NCBI GenBank assembly: GCA_002749285.1
Contig: PDPR01000008.1
Location: 124,001 to 188,000, forward strand
Origin: Maribacter sp.
GTDB lineage: Bacteria > Bacteroidota > Bacteroidia > Flavobacteriales > Flavobacteriaceae
Reading direction: 5' to 3'
DNA length: 64,000 nucleotides
In this document: piece after piece, positions 44,837 to 53,513 of the stretch
How positions within the stretch are numbered: position 1 is the first letter of the stretch
Layout of the letters: every line of letters begins with the position of its first letter
Translations under genes and position numbers: made by a program
The notes under the pieces: generated by a model
What the model was told of the DNA's origin: nothing
Databases searched by the model: none
The model's input: the letters and a program-made list of their open reading frames with translations, nothing else

Positions 44837-47689
44837 ATGCCAAAAAGAAAAGATTTAAAGTCCATTTTGATCATAGGGTCAGGCCCAATTGTGATCGGGC
44901 AAGCTTGTGAGTTCGATTATTCGGGTTCCCAAGCACTTCGTAGTTTACGGGAAGATGGTATAGAAACTGTCTTGATCAATAGTAACCCGGCCACGATAAT
45001 GACCGACCCAACAATGGCGGACCATGTCTATCTAAAACCATTGACGACAAAATCTATTTTGGAAATACTGAAAGAGCATCCCCAGATCAATGCGGTTTTA
45101 CCTACAATGGGAGGACAGACAGCTTTGAACTTATGTATCGAGGCTGACGAAAAAGGTATTTGGGCAGATTACGATGTAGAGATTATCGGGGTTGATATCG
45201 ATGCTATAAATATTACCGAAGATCGCGAAAAGTTCAGGGAATTGATGTTGGAAATAGGAGTGGGCATGGCTCCCCAGGCAACAGCGACATCTTTCTTGAA
45301 AGGAAAGGAAATAGCACAGGAATTCGGATTTCCGTTGGTAATCCGTGCCTCCTACACCTTAGGAGGTGCAGGGGCTTCGATTGTTTATAAACCCGAGGAT
45401 TTCGATGGACTATTGAGTAGGGGACTCGAAATATCACCCATTCATGAGGTCATGATCGATAAGGCCCTAATGGGATGGAAAGAATATGAATTGGAACTGT
45501 TGCGCGATAAGAATGACAACGTTGTGATTATCTGTACCATTGAGAACATGGACCCCATGGGTATCCACACCGGGGACTCCATTACCGTTGCGCCTGCAAT
45601 GACCTTGTCCGACCGTACCTTTCAAAGAATGCGTGACATGGCCATTAAGATGATGCGTAGTATCGGTGATTTTGCCGGTGGTTGTAACGTACAGTTCGCC
45701 GTTAGTCCAGATGACAAGGAAGATATCATTGCCATTGAGATCAATCCCAGGGTGTCCCGATCCTCTGCATTGGCATCGAAAGCAACAGGATACCCCATAG
45801 CAAAAATCGCATCAAAATTAGCTATCGGGTACCATCTGGATGAGCTGGACAATCAAATCACAAAATCAACATCCGCACTTTTTGAGCCAACCTTGGATTA
45901 TGTAATCGTGAAAATACCTCGATGGAATTTTGATAAGTTCGAGGGGTCTGATAGGACTTTAGGGCTACAAATGAAATCTGTAGGGGAGGTAATGGGCATT
46001 GGCCGATCCTTTCAGGAAGCGCTCCATAAAGCCACCCAATCACTCGAAATCAAAAGAAACGGACTTGGTGCCGATGGTAAAGGGTATAAGGATTATAACC
46101 AAATTATAAATAAACTTACTGTTCCTGGTTGGGATAGGGTTTTTGTAATCTACGACGCAATTCAATTGGGTATTCCACTTCGAAGGATCCATGACATTAC
46201 AAAAATCGACATGTGGTTCCTAAAACAATACGAGGAATTGCATTTTCTTGAAAAGGAAATATCACAGTATACTATCGCCAGCCTACCGAAAAGCCTCTTG
46301 TTAGAGGCCAAACAGAAAGGTTTTGCCGATAGGCAGATTGCCCATATGCTAGATTGCTACGAGAGCGAGGTCTACTCGAAGCGGGAAGAACTCAATATCA
46401 ACAGGGTCTATAAACTAGTGGATACCTGTGCAGCGGAGTTCAAGGCAATGACGCCATATTATTATTCAACATTTGAAGCGGAGTACGAAACTGCAGATGG
46501 TATTAAAAAGGTAGAGAACGATAGTATTGTCACCGATAAGAAAAAAATAGTTGTCCTTGGATCCGGCCCTAACCGTATTGGACAGGGTATCGAGTTTGAT
46601 TATTGCTGTGTTCATGGGGTATTGGCCGCTGCTGAATGTGGCTATGAGACCATCATGATCAATTGTAATCCTGAAACGGTATCAACAGACTTCGACACAG
46701 CTGATAAGCTCTATTTCGAACCTGTTTTTTGGGAGCATATCTATGATATCATCCGTCACGAAAAGCCAGAAGGTGTTATTGTGCAGTTAGGCGGACAGAC
46801 AGCTTTGAAACTGGCCGAAAAATTGGATAAATACGGAATCAAGATCATTGGGACCAGCTTTAAAGCCTTGGATTTGGCCGAGGATAGGGGAAGTTTTTCC
46901 ACTTTATTGGAGGAAAACAATATCCCTTTCCCACAATTCGGGGTGGCGGAAACCGCCGATGAAGCCTTGGAACTGGCCGATAAATTAGATTTCCCATTGT
47001 TGGTAAGACCATCCTACGTATTGGGTGGTCAAGGAATGAAGATCGTAATCAACAAGGAGGAGTTGGAAGCCCATGTGGTAGATCTACTTCGGAAAATCCC
47101 CAACAACAAGCTACTTCTGGACCACTATTTGGATGGTGCCATCGAAGCGGAAGCAGATGCTATTTGCGATGGGGAGGATGTTTACATTATTGGAATCATG
47201 GAACATATCGAACCTTGTGGCATACATTCCGGTGATTCCAATGCAACTTTACCTCCGTTCAATTTAGGGGAGTTTGTCATGCAACAGATAAAGGACCATA
47301 CCAAGAAAATAGCCTTGGCATTGAATACGGTCGGATTGATCAATATTCAATTCGCAGTAAAGAATGATATGGTCTATATTATCGAAGCGAACCCAAGGGC
47401 TTCCAGAACAGTACCTTTTATAGCGAAGGCCTATAAAGAGCCTTATGTGAACTATGCGACGAAGGTAATGTTGGGGGAGAGGAAGGTAAAGGATTTCAGT
47501 TTCAACCCACAATTGGACGGGTTTGCAATAAAACAACCCGTATTCTCTTTTAATAAATTTCCGAATGTAAATAAAAATCTAGGTCCGGAAATGAAGAGTA
47601 CAGGCGAAAGTATCCTGTTTATCGATAGTTTGAAGGATGATGAGTTTTACAACCTTTATTCAAGACGAAAGATGTACCTCTCCAAATAA
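44837..47689 (+). CDS. carB: Carbamoyl-phosphate synthase large subunit, 950 aa
   Basis: Makes carbamoyl phosphate for pyrimidines and arginine. Start at the ATG at 44837 (MPKRKDLKSILIIGSGPIVI); a longer frame to 44723 runs through the inverted-repeat element. Both ATP-grasp halves are intact: LRSLREDGIETVLIN, GGAGASIVYK, MGIHTGDSITVAPA, EINPRVSRSSALASKATGYP in the first; GSGPNRIGQGIEFDYCCVH, VQLGGQTALKLAEKL, YVLGGQGMKIV, EANPRASRTVPFIAK in the second. The protein stops about 10 residues after GPEMKSTGES, so the C-terminal MGS-like domain that binds UMP, IMP and ornithine in E. coli is missing. carA is not nearby. Confidence 0.96.
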   Translation: MPKRKDLKSILIIGSGPIVIGQACEFDYSGSQALRSLREDGIETVLINSNPATIMTDPTMADHVYLKPLTTKSILEILKEHPQINAVLPTMGGQTALNLCIEADEKGIWADYDVEIIGVDIDAINITEDREKFRELMLEIGVGMAPQATATSFLKGKEIAQEFGFPLVIRASYTLGGAGASIVYKPEDFDGLLSRGLEISPIHEVMIDKALMGWKEYELELLRDKNDNVVIICTIENMDPMGIHTGDSITVAPAMTLSDRTFQRMRDMAIKMMRSIGDFAGGCNVQFAVSPDDKEDIIAIEINPRVSRSSALASKATGYPIAKIASKLAIGYHLDELDNQITKSTSALFEPTLDYVIVKIPRWNFDKFEGSDRTLGLQMKSVGEVMGIGRSFQEALHKATQSLEIKRNGLGADGKGYKDYNQIINKLTVPGWDRVFVIYDAIQLGIPLRRIHDITKIDMWFLKQYEELHFLEKEISQYTIASLPKSLLLEAKQKGFADRQIAHMLDCYESEVYSKREELNINRVYKLVDTCAAEFKAMTPYYYSTFEAEYETADGIKKVENDSIVTDKKKIVVLGSGPNRIGQGIEFDYCCVHGVLAAAECGYETIMINCNPETVSTDFDTADKLYFEPVFWEHIYDIIRHEKPEGVIVQLGGQTALKLAEKLDKYGIKIIGTSFKALDLAEDRGSFSTLLEENNIPFPQFGVAETADEALELADKLDFPLLVRPSYVLGGQGMKIVINKEELEAHVVDLLRKIPNNKLLLDHYLDGAIEAEADAICDGEDVYIIGIMEHIEPCGIHSGDSNATLPPFNLGEFVMQQIKDHTKKIALALNTVGLINIQFAVKNDMVYIIEANPRASRTVPFIAKAYKEPYVNYATKVMLGERKVKDFSFNPQLDGFAIKQPVFSFNKFPNVNKNLGPEMKSTGESILFIDSLKDDEFYNLYSRRKMYLSK

Positions 47690-47969
47690 AAAACAACCTT
47701 GATTATCTCCCAATACTTTCCTGTCTAATTTGAGACTCTTTTTATATGGTAGGTATATTTGCCGGGATATGGAAGAGCCCTCATCCGACCAGACCAAAAC
47801 CATGCATTTCCGCCCAATGAATAATTGTTTGCTTAGTTCGATTTTCACATTTTCCCCTAATCAGGTTTTCCAAATGATCTTCGGCCTTGAAGGTCCCGGG
47901 TTTGAATTCAGGCCTTCTTTTTTTGTCTGTTCCCTGTGCCCCATACTACGACTGGACCGTCTTATACCG
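47690..47969. other. Region between carB and the thioesterase remnant
   Basis: About 280 bases; probably the decayed 3' end of the thioesterase gene plus spacer. Short frames here show no family likeness, and no terminator for carB could be identified. Confidence 0.4.
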
Positions 47970-48303
47970 AATGAATTTTAAGATCAGACCAGGTATTGGC
48001 ACATTTTTACCATTATCATCTTTCGCGACCATGGCAAAATAGGGGGGAGTTGCAGTGCTTTTTCTTTCCCGCGGCAATATTTTCCGATTCTACACGATTC
48101 CCTAACCATTGAGGGTTCTTCCCGTATAATTTATAGAGGCTTTTAGTGTGGGCAGCTCCCCGACTTCGATAGGGGCCTATGAGATCGACCTTATTTACCG
48201 ATGCGGTTGCACAGTAGTGTCGGGAATGTTTCGAGAGGCAGGCAATCCATTAAGTCAAGGATATGTCCGCCATGTACTTTGCCACTAAAATTGGAATGGG
48301 GTG
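47970..48303 (-). pseudogene. Decayed acyl-CoA thioesterase (hotdog fold)
   Basis: Read on the minus strand with several frame changes, the DNA still spells a hotdog thioesterase: SNFSGKVHGGHILDLMD, then (shifted) CLSKHS-xx-YCATASVNKVDLIGP, (shifted) IEVGELPTLKASINYTGRT, two stops and shifts, VESENIAAGKKKHCNSP, and PYFAMVAKDDNGKNVPIPGLIL. The conserved blocks are in the right order and nearly full length, so this is a recently decayed gene. Its 5' end has been lost: the coding sequence runs directly out of the neighbouring small-protein gene, as if a deletion had joined them. Confidence 0.82.
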
Positions 48304-48636
48304 ATCGTCCTTTCCCGACTTTGGCAACGAAGTACTTGGTGTCTCCCGACCAGAAAAAAGTAGCATACCTTTCAACGTATTGGGGCTTTACATAATTGCC
48401 TTGGTATTCCTTTAGTTTTCCGATGGTCTCCTTATCCTTGTCCAATATTGGGAAAGAAAATATCTGTGTGCCGGAAATTTGCCCCTCCCACGTTTTGGCC
48501 ATAACCCCTTTACGACTTACCTTGATCGATTCGCCGGAACGAGCACCTTCACTTTAGGGGACAAAGTAAATAAAGGCTTATAATAATAAAAAAACGGCTA
48601 TTATGGCTGTTAGGGTGAATACAAGTCTTTTTTCAT
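48296..48636 (-). pseudogene. Decayed small membrane protein, fused to the thioesterase remnant
   Basis: The ATG at 48634-48636 overlaps the rmuC stop (ATGA). Adding one A to the A-run gives MKKRLVFTLTAIIAVFLLL, then a TAA, AFIYFVP, a second TAA, and SEGARSGESIKVSRKGV leading into MAKTWEGQISGTQIFSFP, QGNYVKPQYVERY and FFWSGDTKYFVAKV. This is the layout of a short conserved flavobacterial membrane protein that I know downstream of rmuC (one TM helix, about 115 residues). A frameshift plus two stops in the TM region make it inactive. Its C-terminus (SPH) merges into the thioesterase. Confidence 0.75.
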
Positions 48637-49979
48637 GACTTGAGTTTAGGTTCTTCTCCAGGATCGTCCTCTTGGGCACGTTTCAGAATAGGTTCTGGAA
48701 GGGATTTTTTCGCTTTGGCCCCCATTTTTTTCAATTTTTCGATACTGGTAACCAAATTGCCACGGCCTTCCACCAATTTATTCATGGCACCTTTGTACTC
48801 ATTCTTCGCTTCGTCCATTTTTTTGCCCACCTTGGTCAAGTCGGTCACAAAACCTTCGAATTTATCATATAGGGCTCCAGCCTGTCTTGCGATCTCTATG
48901 GCATTCCTTTGGTGTTTTTCATTGTTCCACATACTATCAATGGTCCGCAAAGTAGCCAATAGGGTAGATGGGGTCACAATCACGATATTCTGTTCGAATG
49001 CCTTGTTGTACAAGGAGTTGTCATAGTTGATCGCAATGGCAAAAGCGGGTTCTATGGGAATGAACATCAGGACAAAATCGGGACTCTCCATTTCATACAG
49101 GTCTTCATACTTTTTGGCGGATAATTGGTCAACATGTTTTCTAATGGAATTGATATGGTCTTTTAAGGATTTCTCCCTTAGGTCATCCTCTGAGTTGATA
49201 TAACGTTCATAATCGGTAAGGGATACCTTGGAATCAACGACCATTTTTTTTCCATCGGGAAGGTTGATGATGACATCGGGAAGCACACGGGATCCATCCT
49301 CCCTGGTGAAACTCTGCTGAACGGAATATTCACGGTCTTTTTCCAAGCCGGATTTTTCAAGTACACGCTCCAAGACCAATTCGCCCCAATTTCCCTGCAT
49401 TTTACTATCCCCTTTAAGGGCTTTGGTCAAGTTTTCAGCTTCTTGGGTGATTTTTAGGTTTTGGTGTTGAAGGTTGAGCAGCTGTTCCTTTAAGGCAGAG
49501 TGCATACTAATGCTTTCTTTCTGGGAAGTCTCCACCTTTTCTTCGAACGTTTTTATCTTTTCCTGTAAGGGCGAGAGCAGGTTTTTGATGTTCTTTTGGT
49601 TCTGCTCTGTGAATTTGTTGCTTTTTTCATCCAATATCTTATTGGCTAAATTCTCAAATTCCTTTGTGAACTTCTCCTGTAATTTTTCAACTTCCACCTT
49701 TTGCTCCCTGTTTTTCAAGTCCAAGTGCTCTAAATCTGACTGGTATCGAACAATTTCATTGCCCAAGTGTTCCTTTTCCGAACGCAGTTCTTCTTTTTCC
49801 TTCTCCATGATCAGGATCCGATTATCCAAATTGGTCTTGGAAAGTACAAGTTGTCTTATTTCCTCCTCCAAGATGCCATGGTTCGATTTTGTTTTTAGAC
49901 TTTGGATATAGTTGCCCAAGAGATAACCAATGGCAAGGCATATGAGTCCGATAATCAGATATAAGAGGTATACATTCAT
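48633..49979 (-). CDS. rmuC: DNA recombination protein RmuC, 448 aa
   Basis: Predicted nuclease that limits inversion at short inverted repeats. N-terminal membrane helix (YLLYLIIGLICLAIGYLLG), a long coiled coil (about 30-185), then the RmuC domain: MQGNWGELVLERVLEKSGL, VLPDVIINLPDGKKMVVDSKVSL (PD-(D/E)xK-like core with D and DSK), PDFVLMFIPIEPAFA, and IVTPSTLLATLRTID. Length is normal. Its stop overlaps the start of a decayed membrane-protein gene, which was once coupled to it. Confidence 0.94.
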   Translation of the reverse strand: MNVYLLYLIIGLICLAIGYLLGNYIQSLKTKSNHGILEEEIRQLVLSKTNLDNRILIMEKEKEELRSEKEHLGNEIVRYQSDLEHLDLKNREQKVEVEKLQEKFTKEFENLANKILDEKSNKFTEQNQKNIKNLLSPLQEKIKTFEEKVETSQKESISMHSALKEQLLNLQHQNLKITQEAENLTKALKGDSKMQGNWGELVLERVLEKSGLEKDREYSVQQSFTREDGSRVLPDVIINLPDGKKMVVDSKVSLTDYERYINSEDDLREKSLKDHINSIRKHVDQLSAKKYEDLYEMESPDFVLMFIPIEPAFAIAINYDNSLYNKAFEQNIVIVTPSTLLATLRTIDSMWNNEKHQRNAIEIARQAGALYDKFEGFVTDLTKVGKKMDEAKNEYKGAMNKLVEGRGNLVTSIEKLKKMGAKAKKSLPEPILKRAQEDDPGEEPKLKS

Positions 49980-50042
49980 TAGGGTACGGCTTCTTTGGGG
50001 TAAAGATAATCGTTTGACTTTAAAAAAATAAGCTCCCCAAGG

Positions 50043-50837
50043 TTACTTTTTTATTTTAAAGGAACCTGTTTTGGCATCAAATATAACCGTATCCGAAGGA
50101 AACAATCGTTCAAATGCTTGTTTTTGGATCAGTCCACAAGGCTCGCCATAATCATGGCCGTCATTGTTCATGACCAATATCTTGTCACAGAGTTGAATGG
50201 CCATTTCAATTTCATGGCTTGTGAACAATATTGTTTTTTGTGTATCGTGTGCAATCTGTTTCAAGAGTTTCAATATCTGTACTTTGTGATGTAGGTCCAA
50301 ATGGGAAGTAGGTTCATCCAATAGGATTATGTCCGTATCCTGGGACAAAGCCCTGGCGATCATTACCCGCTGCAATTGCCCATCACTCAGTTCATGGCAT
50401 TTTTTATTTTTAAGATCTTCTAATCCAACCATGGTTATGGCCTCTTGGATCTTTGCCTTGTCCGTATCCGACAATCTACCAATCCAGTTGGTATAGGGTT
50501 GCCTTCCCAAAGCAATAAGTTCTATTACGACAAGGTTTTTCGATGCCAAGGGTTCGGTCAACACAACACTAACGGTCGATGCCATTTCAAGGGGAGTGAG
50601 ACTTTTCAGGTCCTTACCGTTCAATTGTATTGAACCTGATAATTTCCCCTGTATATTCCCTAGGGTTCTCAAAAGGGTTGATTTCCCAATACCGTTTACC
50701 CCGACAATCGCGGCCAACTCACCTTGGTGTAGTTCGAAGTTTATCCCTTTACTGATTGTGGCAGTATTATTTTTAGTGAAATAACCAATGTTCAGGTCTT
50801 CGACTTTTAGGGCGGTATGTGTTGCTTTCTTGGTCAT
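50043..50837 (-). CDS. btuD: ABC importer ATPase (BtuD/FecE type), 264 aa
   Basis: Cytoplasmic ATPase of a type II importer. Walker A GVNGIGKST, signature LSDGQLQRVMIARAL (LSDGQ in place of LSGGQ), Walker B ILLDEPTSHLD, H-loop FTSHEIEMA. It is the last gene of a three-gene operon, 7 bases after the permease. Family members import cobalamin, haem or Fe-siderophores; the opposing cobalamin riboswitch and BtuB-like receptor make vitamin B12 the likely substrate. Confidence 0.88.
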   Translation of the reverse strand: MTKKATHTALKVEDLNIGYFTKNNTATISKGINFELHQGELAAIVGVNGIGKSTLLRTLGNIQGKLSGSIQLNGKDLKSLTPLEMASTVSVVLTEPLASKNLVVIELIALGRQPYTNWIGRLSDTDKAKIQEAITMVGLEDLKNKKCHELSDGQLQRVMIARALSQDTDIILLDEPTSHLDLHHKVQILKLLKQIAHDTQKTILFTSHEIEMAIQLCDKILVMNNDGHDYGEPCGLIQKQAFERLFPSDTVIFDAKTGSFKIKK

Positions 50838-50844
50838 GCCTTCA

Positions 50845-51870
50845 TTAAAAGATCATTCTCTTTTTTCTTACCAATAGCCAAATGACCACAGGTGCGCCAA
50901 CAATAGAGGTAATGGCGTTAATGGGCAGTACATTGGCCGAAGTGGGCAATTGGGCCACGGTATCACATATCAACATTAATATGGCACCATATATCAGTAC
51001 TGCGGGTACCAAGACCTTATGATCGGTCGTGTTGAAAATCTGCCTTGTCAAATGGGGTACCGCCAGACCGATAAAGGCAATCGGGCCTGCAAAGGCCGTA
51101 ATGCCCCCAGCCAACAGCCCTGTGGCAATAATGATCTTATAGCGGGATCTTTTTAGGTTGACCCCTAGACTTTGGGCATAGTTTTCCCCCAAAAGAAAAG
51201 CATTCAAGGGTTTTATGGAAATAATGCTTAGAACAACCCCGATAAGGATGATCACCAAGAGTAGTAATAGTTGGGACCAAGATAGGTTGCCAACACTACC
51301 AAAGGACCAATAGACATATTGCTGTAGCTTCTCCGCATTGGTAAAATAGGAAAGGACACTAACAATAGCAGCCGTTATACTTCCGAACATAAGGCCGATG
51401 ATCAATAGAGCCATAGTGTCCTTGATACGGTAAGAAACCACCACTACGACCAAAAGAACAGAAAAACTTCCAATACTTGCGGCAACAGCCAAGGAAACAT
51501 CGTTAACCATGCCATAGGAAAACAGACTGGAAAATAGGGCAGTGCCCATAATCAGTAAAGCAGCACCTAAACTCGCACCGGAACTGATCCCCAGTACAAA
51601 AGGTCCGGCCAAGGGGTTCCTGAACAGGGTCTGCATCAAAAGGCCACTAAGGGAAAGTCCACTACCCACAAGAATTGCGGTGAAAGCCTTAGGAATACGA
51701 TAATTCCAAACGATATACCTCCAAGGGTCATTGGCTACTTCATTATCTAGAATTGCGTTTAAGGTATCCTCGAAAGGAATGGATACGGAACCCAAGCTAA
51801 TATTCAGGACAAAGGAAATGACCAATACCAATAGGAGCAAAGAAACTTTATATTTAGTGGTATTTTCCAA
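50845..51870 (-). CDS. btuC: ABC importer permease (BtuC/FecCD type), 341 aa
   Basis: Polytopic FecCD-family permease with about ten membrane helices. Typical segments: RIPKAFTAILVGSGLSLSGLLMQTLFRNPLAGPFVLGISSGAS, LGVNLKRSRY (coupling region) and AFAGPIAFIGLAVPHLTRQ. Initiation is at a TTG directly after the TAA of the binding-protein gene (no spacer), so translation is probably coupled. It forms the membrane channel for BtuD and the binding protein. Confidence 0.9.
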   Translation of the reverse strand: MENTTKYKVSLLLLVLVISFVLNISLGSVSIPFEDTLNAILDNEVANDPWRYIVWNYRIPKAFTAILVGSGLSLSGLLMQTLFRNPLAGPFVLGISSGASLGAALLIMGTALFSSLFSYGMVNDVSLAVAASIGSFSVLLVVVVVSYRIKDTMALLIIGLMFGSITAAIVSVLSYFTNAEKLQQYVYWSFGSVGNLSWSQLLLLLVIILIGVVLSIISIKPLNAFLLGENYAQSLGVNLKRSRYKIIIATGLLAGGITAFAGPIAFIGLAVPHLTRQIFNTTDHKVLVPAVLIYGAILMLICDTVAQLPTSANVLPINAITSIVGAPVVIWLLVRKKRMIF

Positions 51871-53022
51871 TTACTTCAACGGCTTAAAGAAAAACAATTC
51901 ATGTTCGGGCAATATTTCCGGGTGGAATATATGGATAAGGTCTTTCAATATTAGATCGGGCCTGTTGGGTCCCAGTTCAAAATAAAGCAAGCCCCCTGTT
52001 GCTCCTTTTGTTCTTGCAAAGGTATATACATTTTTATCTTGGAAGGCCTTGAATTTAAGGTAATGTCGATTGGCATCCTCCATTTCCTTATAGGAAGTGA
52101 ATTGGGATGGTGAAATCCAATAATCGGTATCCACGCCCTTGGCCAAAACGCTTTCGATACTTAAATTAAGGCTTCCGGTCTGGTTCGTTGAAGCCCAAGG
52201 GTAATCAACATTGGCATCCTTCAGGAACATGGCCCCCCAACTATTCCCGCCAGGCAGGTACCAAACATCCTTATAAAGTGCCCCGCTTAAAACAGTAGGT
52301 CTGTTCCTTGATTTTTTCGCCATCGACTTCACTTGGTTGTAGGCATTTGAGATTTCCTTGAAAATACTGTCCGCCACTTGTTCCTTTTGAAAGAAGGGGG
52401 CAAAAAACTTGATCCATTCCGCTTTTCCCAAGGGGGTTTCCTCCGTCCAGTCCCCATTATAAACAACCGGGACATTTGAACGCTGTAAGGTCTCGTAGGC
52501 TTTATTTTGGTTGTTGATGCCAAAACCAAAAACAACCTCTGGATTTAGATCAATGACCATTTCGGTATTGATTGATTCGTTATTTCCCAATTCCTTTATT
52601 TTACCAGCTTCTATAAGTGCCCTTGTCTTAATAGAGGATACATACCGGGTATCTGGAAAGCCTTTTAAAGCATCGATAACCCCTAAGGATTCCAGTGATG
52701 GTATGTGGGTGGTAGAGGTGGCGACGATATGGTTTACCGGCACCCCGATTATAGCATTGTACCCCTCTTTGTCAAGGGTTGTCATCAATTCCATTTTATC
52801 TTTGGGCACCAATGCATATTTATAACTGGTCTTCGCATTGGGCCAAGGGGAGGAAACACTAATGATGGTAACCCCCGAACCTGTTTTTTCCAAGGTAAAC
52901 CCTTTTGCATATTCAATAGGGATGGTCTTGGACTCCAATGTTGGCGGCAAGGCTTCTTTTGTCTTATCTTTACAGGAAAGGAACAGACTTAAAATAAGGG
53001 AAAGTAGTACAGCGAATCTCAT
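51871..53022 (-). CDS. btuF: ABC importer substrate-binding lipoprotein (BtuF-like), 383 aa
   Basis: Lipoprotein (lipobox LFLSC then KDK) with the two-lobed Periplasmic_binding_2 fold: TLEKTGSGVTIISV, VPVNHIVATSTTHIPSLESLGVIDALKGFPDTRYVSS in the first lobe, VVFGFG, NVPVVYNGDWTEETPLGKAEWIKFFAPFF, and the second lobe to the end. The helix linking the lobes is of the rigid BtuF/FhuD type. First gene of the operon. No riboswitch lies on this strand, so control must come through the divergent promoter region. Confidence 0.87.
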   Translation of the reverse strand: MRFAVLLSLILSLFLSCKDKTKEALPPTLESKTIPIEYAKGFTLEKTGSGVTIISVSSPWPNAKTSYKYALVPKDKMELMTTLDKEGYNAIIGVPVNHIVATSTTHIPSLESLGVIDALKGFPDTRYVSSIKTRALIEAGKIKELGNNESINTEMVIDLNPEVVFGFGINNQNKAYETLQRSNVPVVYNGDWTEETPLGKAEWIKFFAPFFQKEQVADSIFKEISNAYNQVKSMAKKSRNRPTVLSGALYKDVWYLPGGNSWGAMFLKDANVDYPWASTNQTGSLNLSIESVLAKGVDTDYWISPSQFTSYKEMEDANRHYLKFKAFQDKNVYTFARTKGATGGLLYFELGPNRPDLILKDLIHIFHPEILPEHELFFFKPLK

Positions 53023-53106
53023 TTTAATATTGGATATATTTCTAATTTATTCGGTAAAAATGACTGCAAGGTAACAAATGTCACAATTTTAGAGTGGATA
53101 GTAATT

Positions 53107-53114
53107 TACTTTTG
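53107..53114 (+). promoter_or_regulatory. -7 promoter box of the 38-aa ORF
   Basis: TACTTTTG matches TAnnTTTG, 14 bases before the ATG at 53129, so the transcript would be almost leaderless. Confidence 0.5.
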
Positions 53115-53128
53115 TTAAAAATTCAAAT

Positions 53129-53245
53129 ATGCGCGATAGCTCAAATACCATTGTTTATATAGTCGCAGGAATTATATTACTTCACTTCTTGGTAGGTATT
53201 ATCTGGTTGGCCGTAAAATTTAGCAAAAAAAAGGGGGATGAATAA
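53129..53245 (+). CDS. Small membrane peptide, 38 aa
   Basis: MRDSSNTIVYIVAGIILLHF continues into LVGIIWLAVKFSKKKGDE. One strong membrane helix (about residues 8-30), a polar N-terminus, and a positive C-terminal tail that predicts N-out/C-in topology. It has its own promoter box and is closed by TAA before the riboswitch promoter. It lies in the gap between the divergent B12 importer operon and the B12 riboswitch, so it might be a small subunit or regulator of B12 uptake; this is inference. I do not recognise a family, and it could also be an independent tiny membrane protein. Confidence 0.6.
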   Translation: MRDSSNTIVYIVAGIILLHFLVGIIWLAVKFSKKKGDE

Positions 53246-53255
53246 TTTTTTAGAT

Positions 53256-53263
53256 TAATTTTG
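53256..53263 (+). promoter_or_regulatory. -7 promoter box of the cobalamin riboswitch transcript
   Basis: TAATTTTG matches TAnnTTTG and lies about 24 bases before the first recognisable riboswitch helix. Confidence 0.55.
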
Positions 53264-53286
53264 CCCCGAATTTGGTTTTGTCATTT

Positions 53287-53470
53287 TCAAGGTGACTAAA
53301 TTAAAAGGGAACCCAGTGGGAATCTGGGACTGTTCCCGCAACTGTAAAGCATGTACTGAACATAGTTCTGTACCTATTCCAACCAGAATAGTTGCTATAT
53401 ACTTCGTACCACTGATGATTTCGGGAAGGTTATATAGCAAATTGCAAGTCAGGAGACCTGCCAATTTCAC
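53287..53470 (+). promoter_or_regulatory. Cobalamin (adenosylcobalamin-type) riboswitch
   Basis: The core is unmistakable: AAAGGGAACCCAGTGGGAAT, then CTGGGACTGTTCCCGCAACTGT (53315-53345), a variable peripheral arm, and the distal AGTCAGGAGACCTGCC (53447-53462) before the BtuB-like gene. No T-run terminator follows, so control is probably at translation, by a loop-helix interaction that hides the start region at 53514. B12 binding should lower receptor expression. Confidence 0.95.
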
Positions 53471-53513
53471 AAACTAGGAATTTCGATAGGCTTTCGGGTA
53501 AAAAGTCATTGGT

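Noticed and set aside
47730..47981. An 83-residue + strand ORF in the gap after carB
   Set aside because: No family likeness, odd residue composition, and its 3' end overlaps the antisense of the thioesterase remnant, which has far better support.
48191..48502. A 103-residue minus-strand ORF that looks like a novel small protein
   Set aside because: It is a chimera: the first ~66 residues are the C-terminal part of a decayed membrane protein, the rest is the out-of-frame start of a decayed thioesterase.
53023..53106. A cobalamin riboswitch on the minus strand before btuF
   Set aside because: Searched for the CCCGCAACTGT and AGTCAGGAGACC cores on that strand; neither is present in this short leader.
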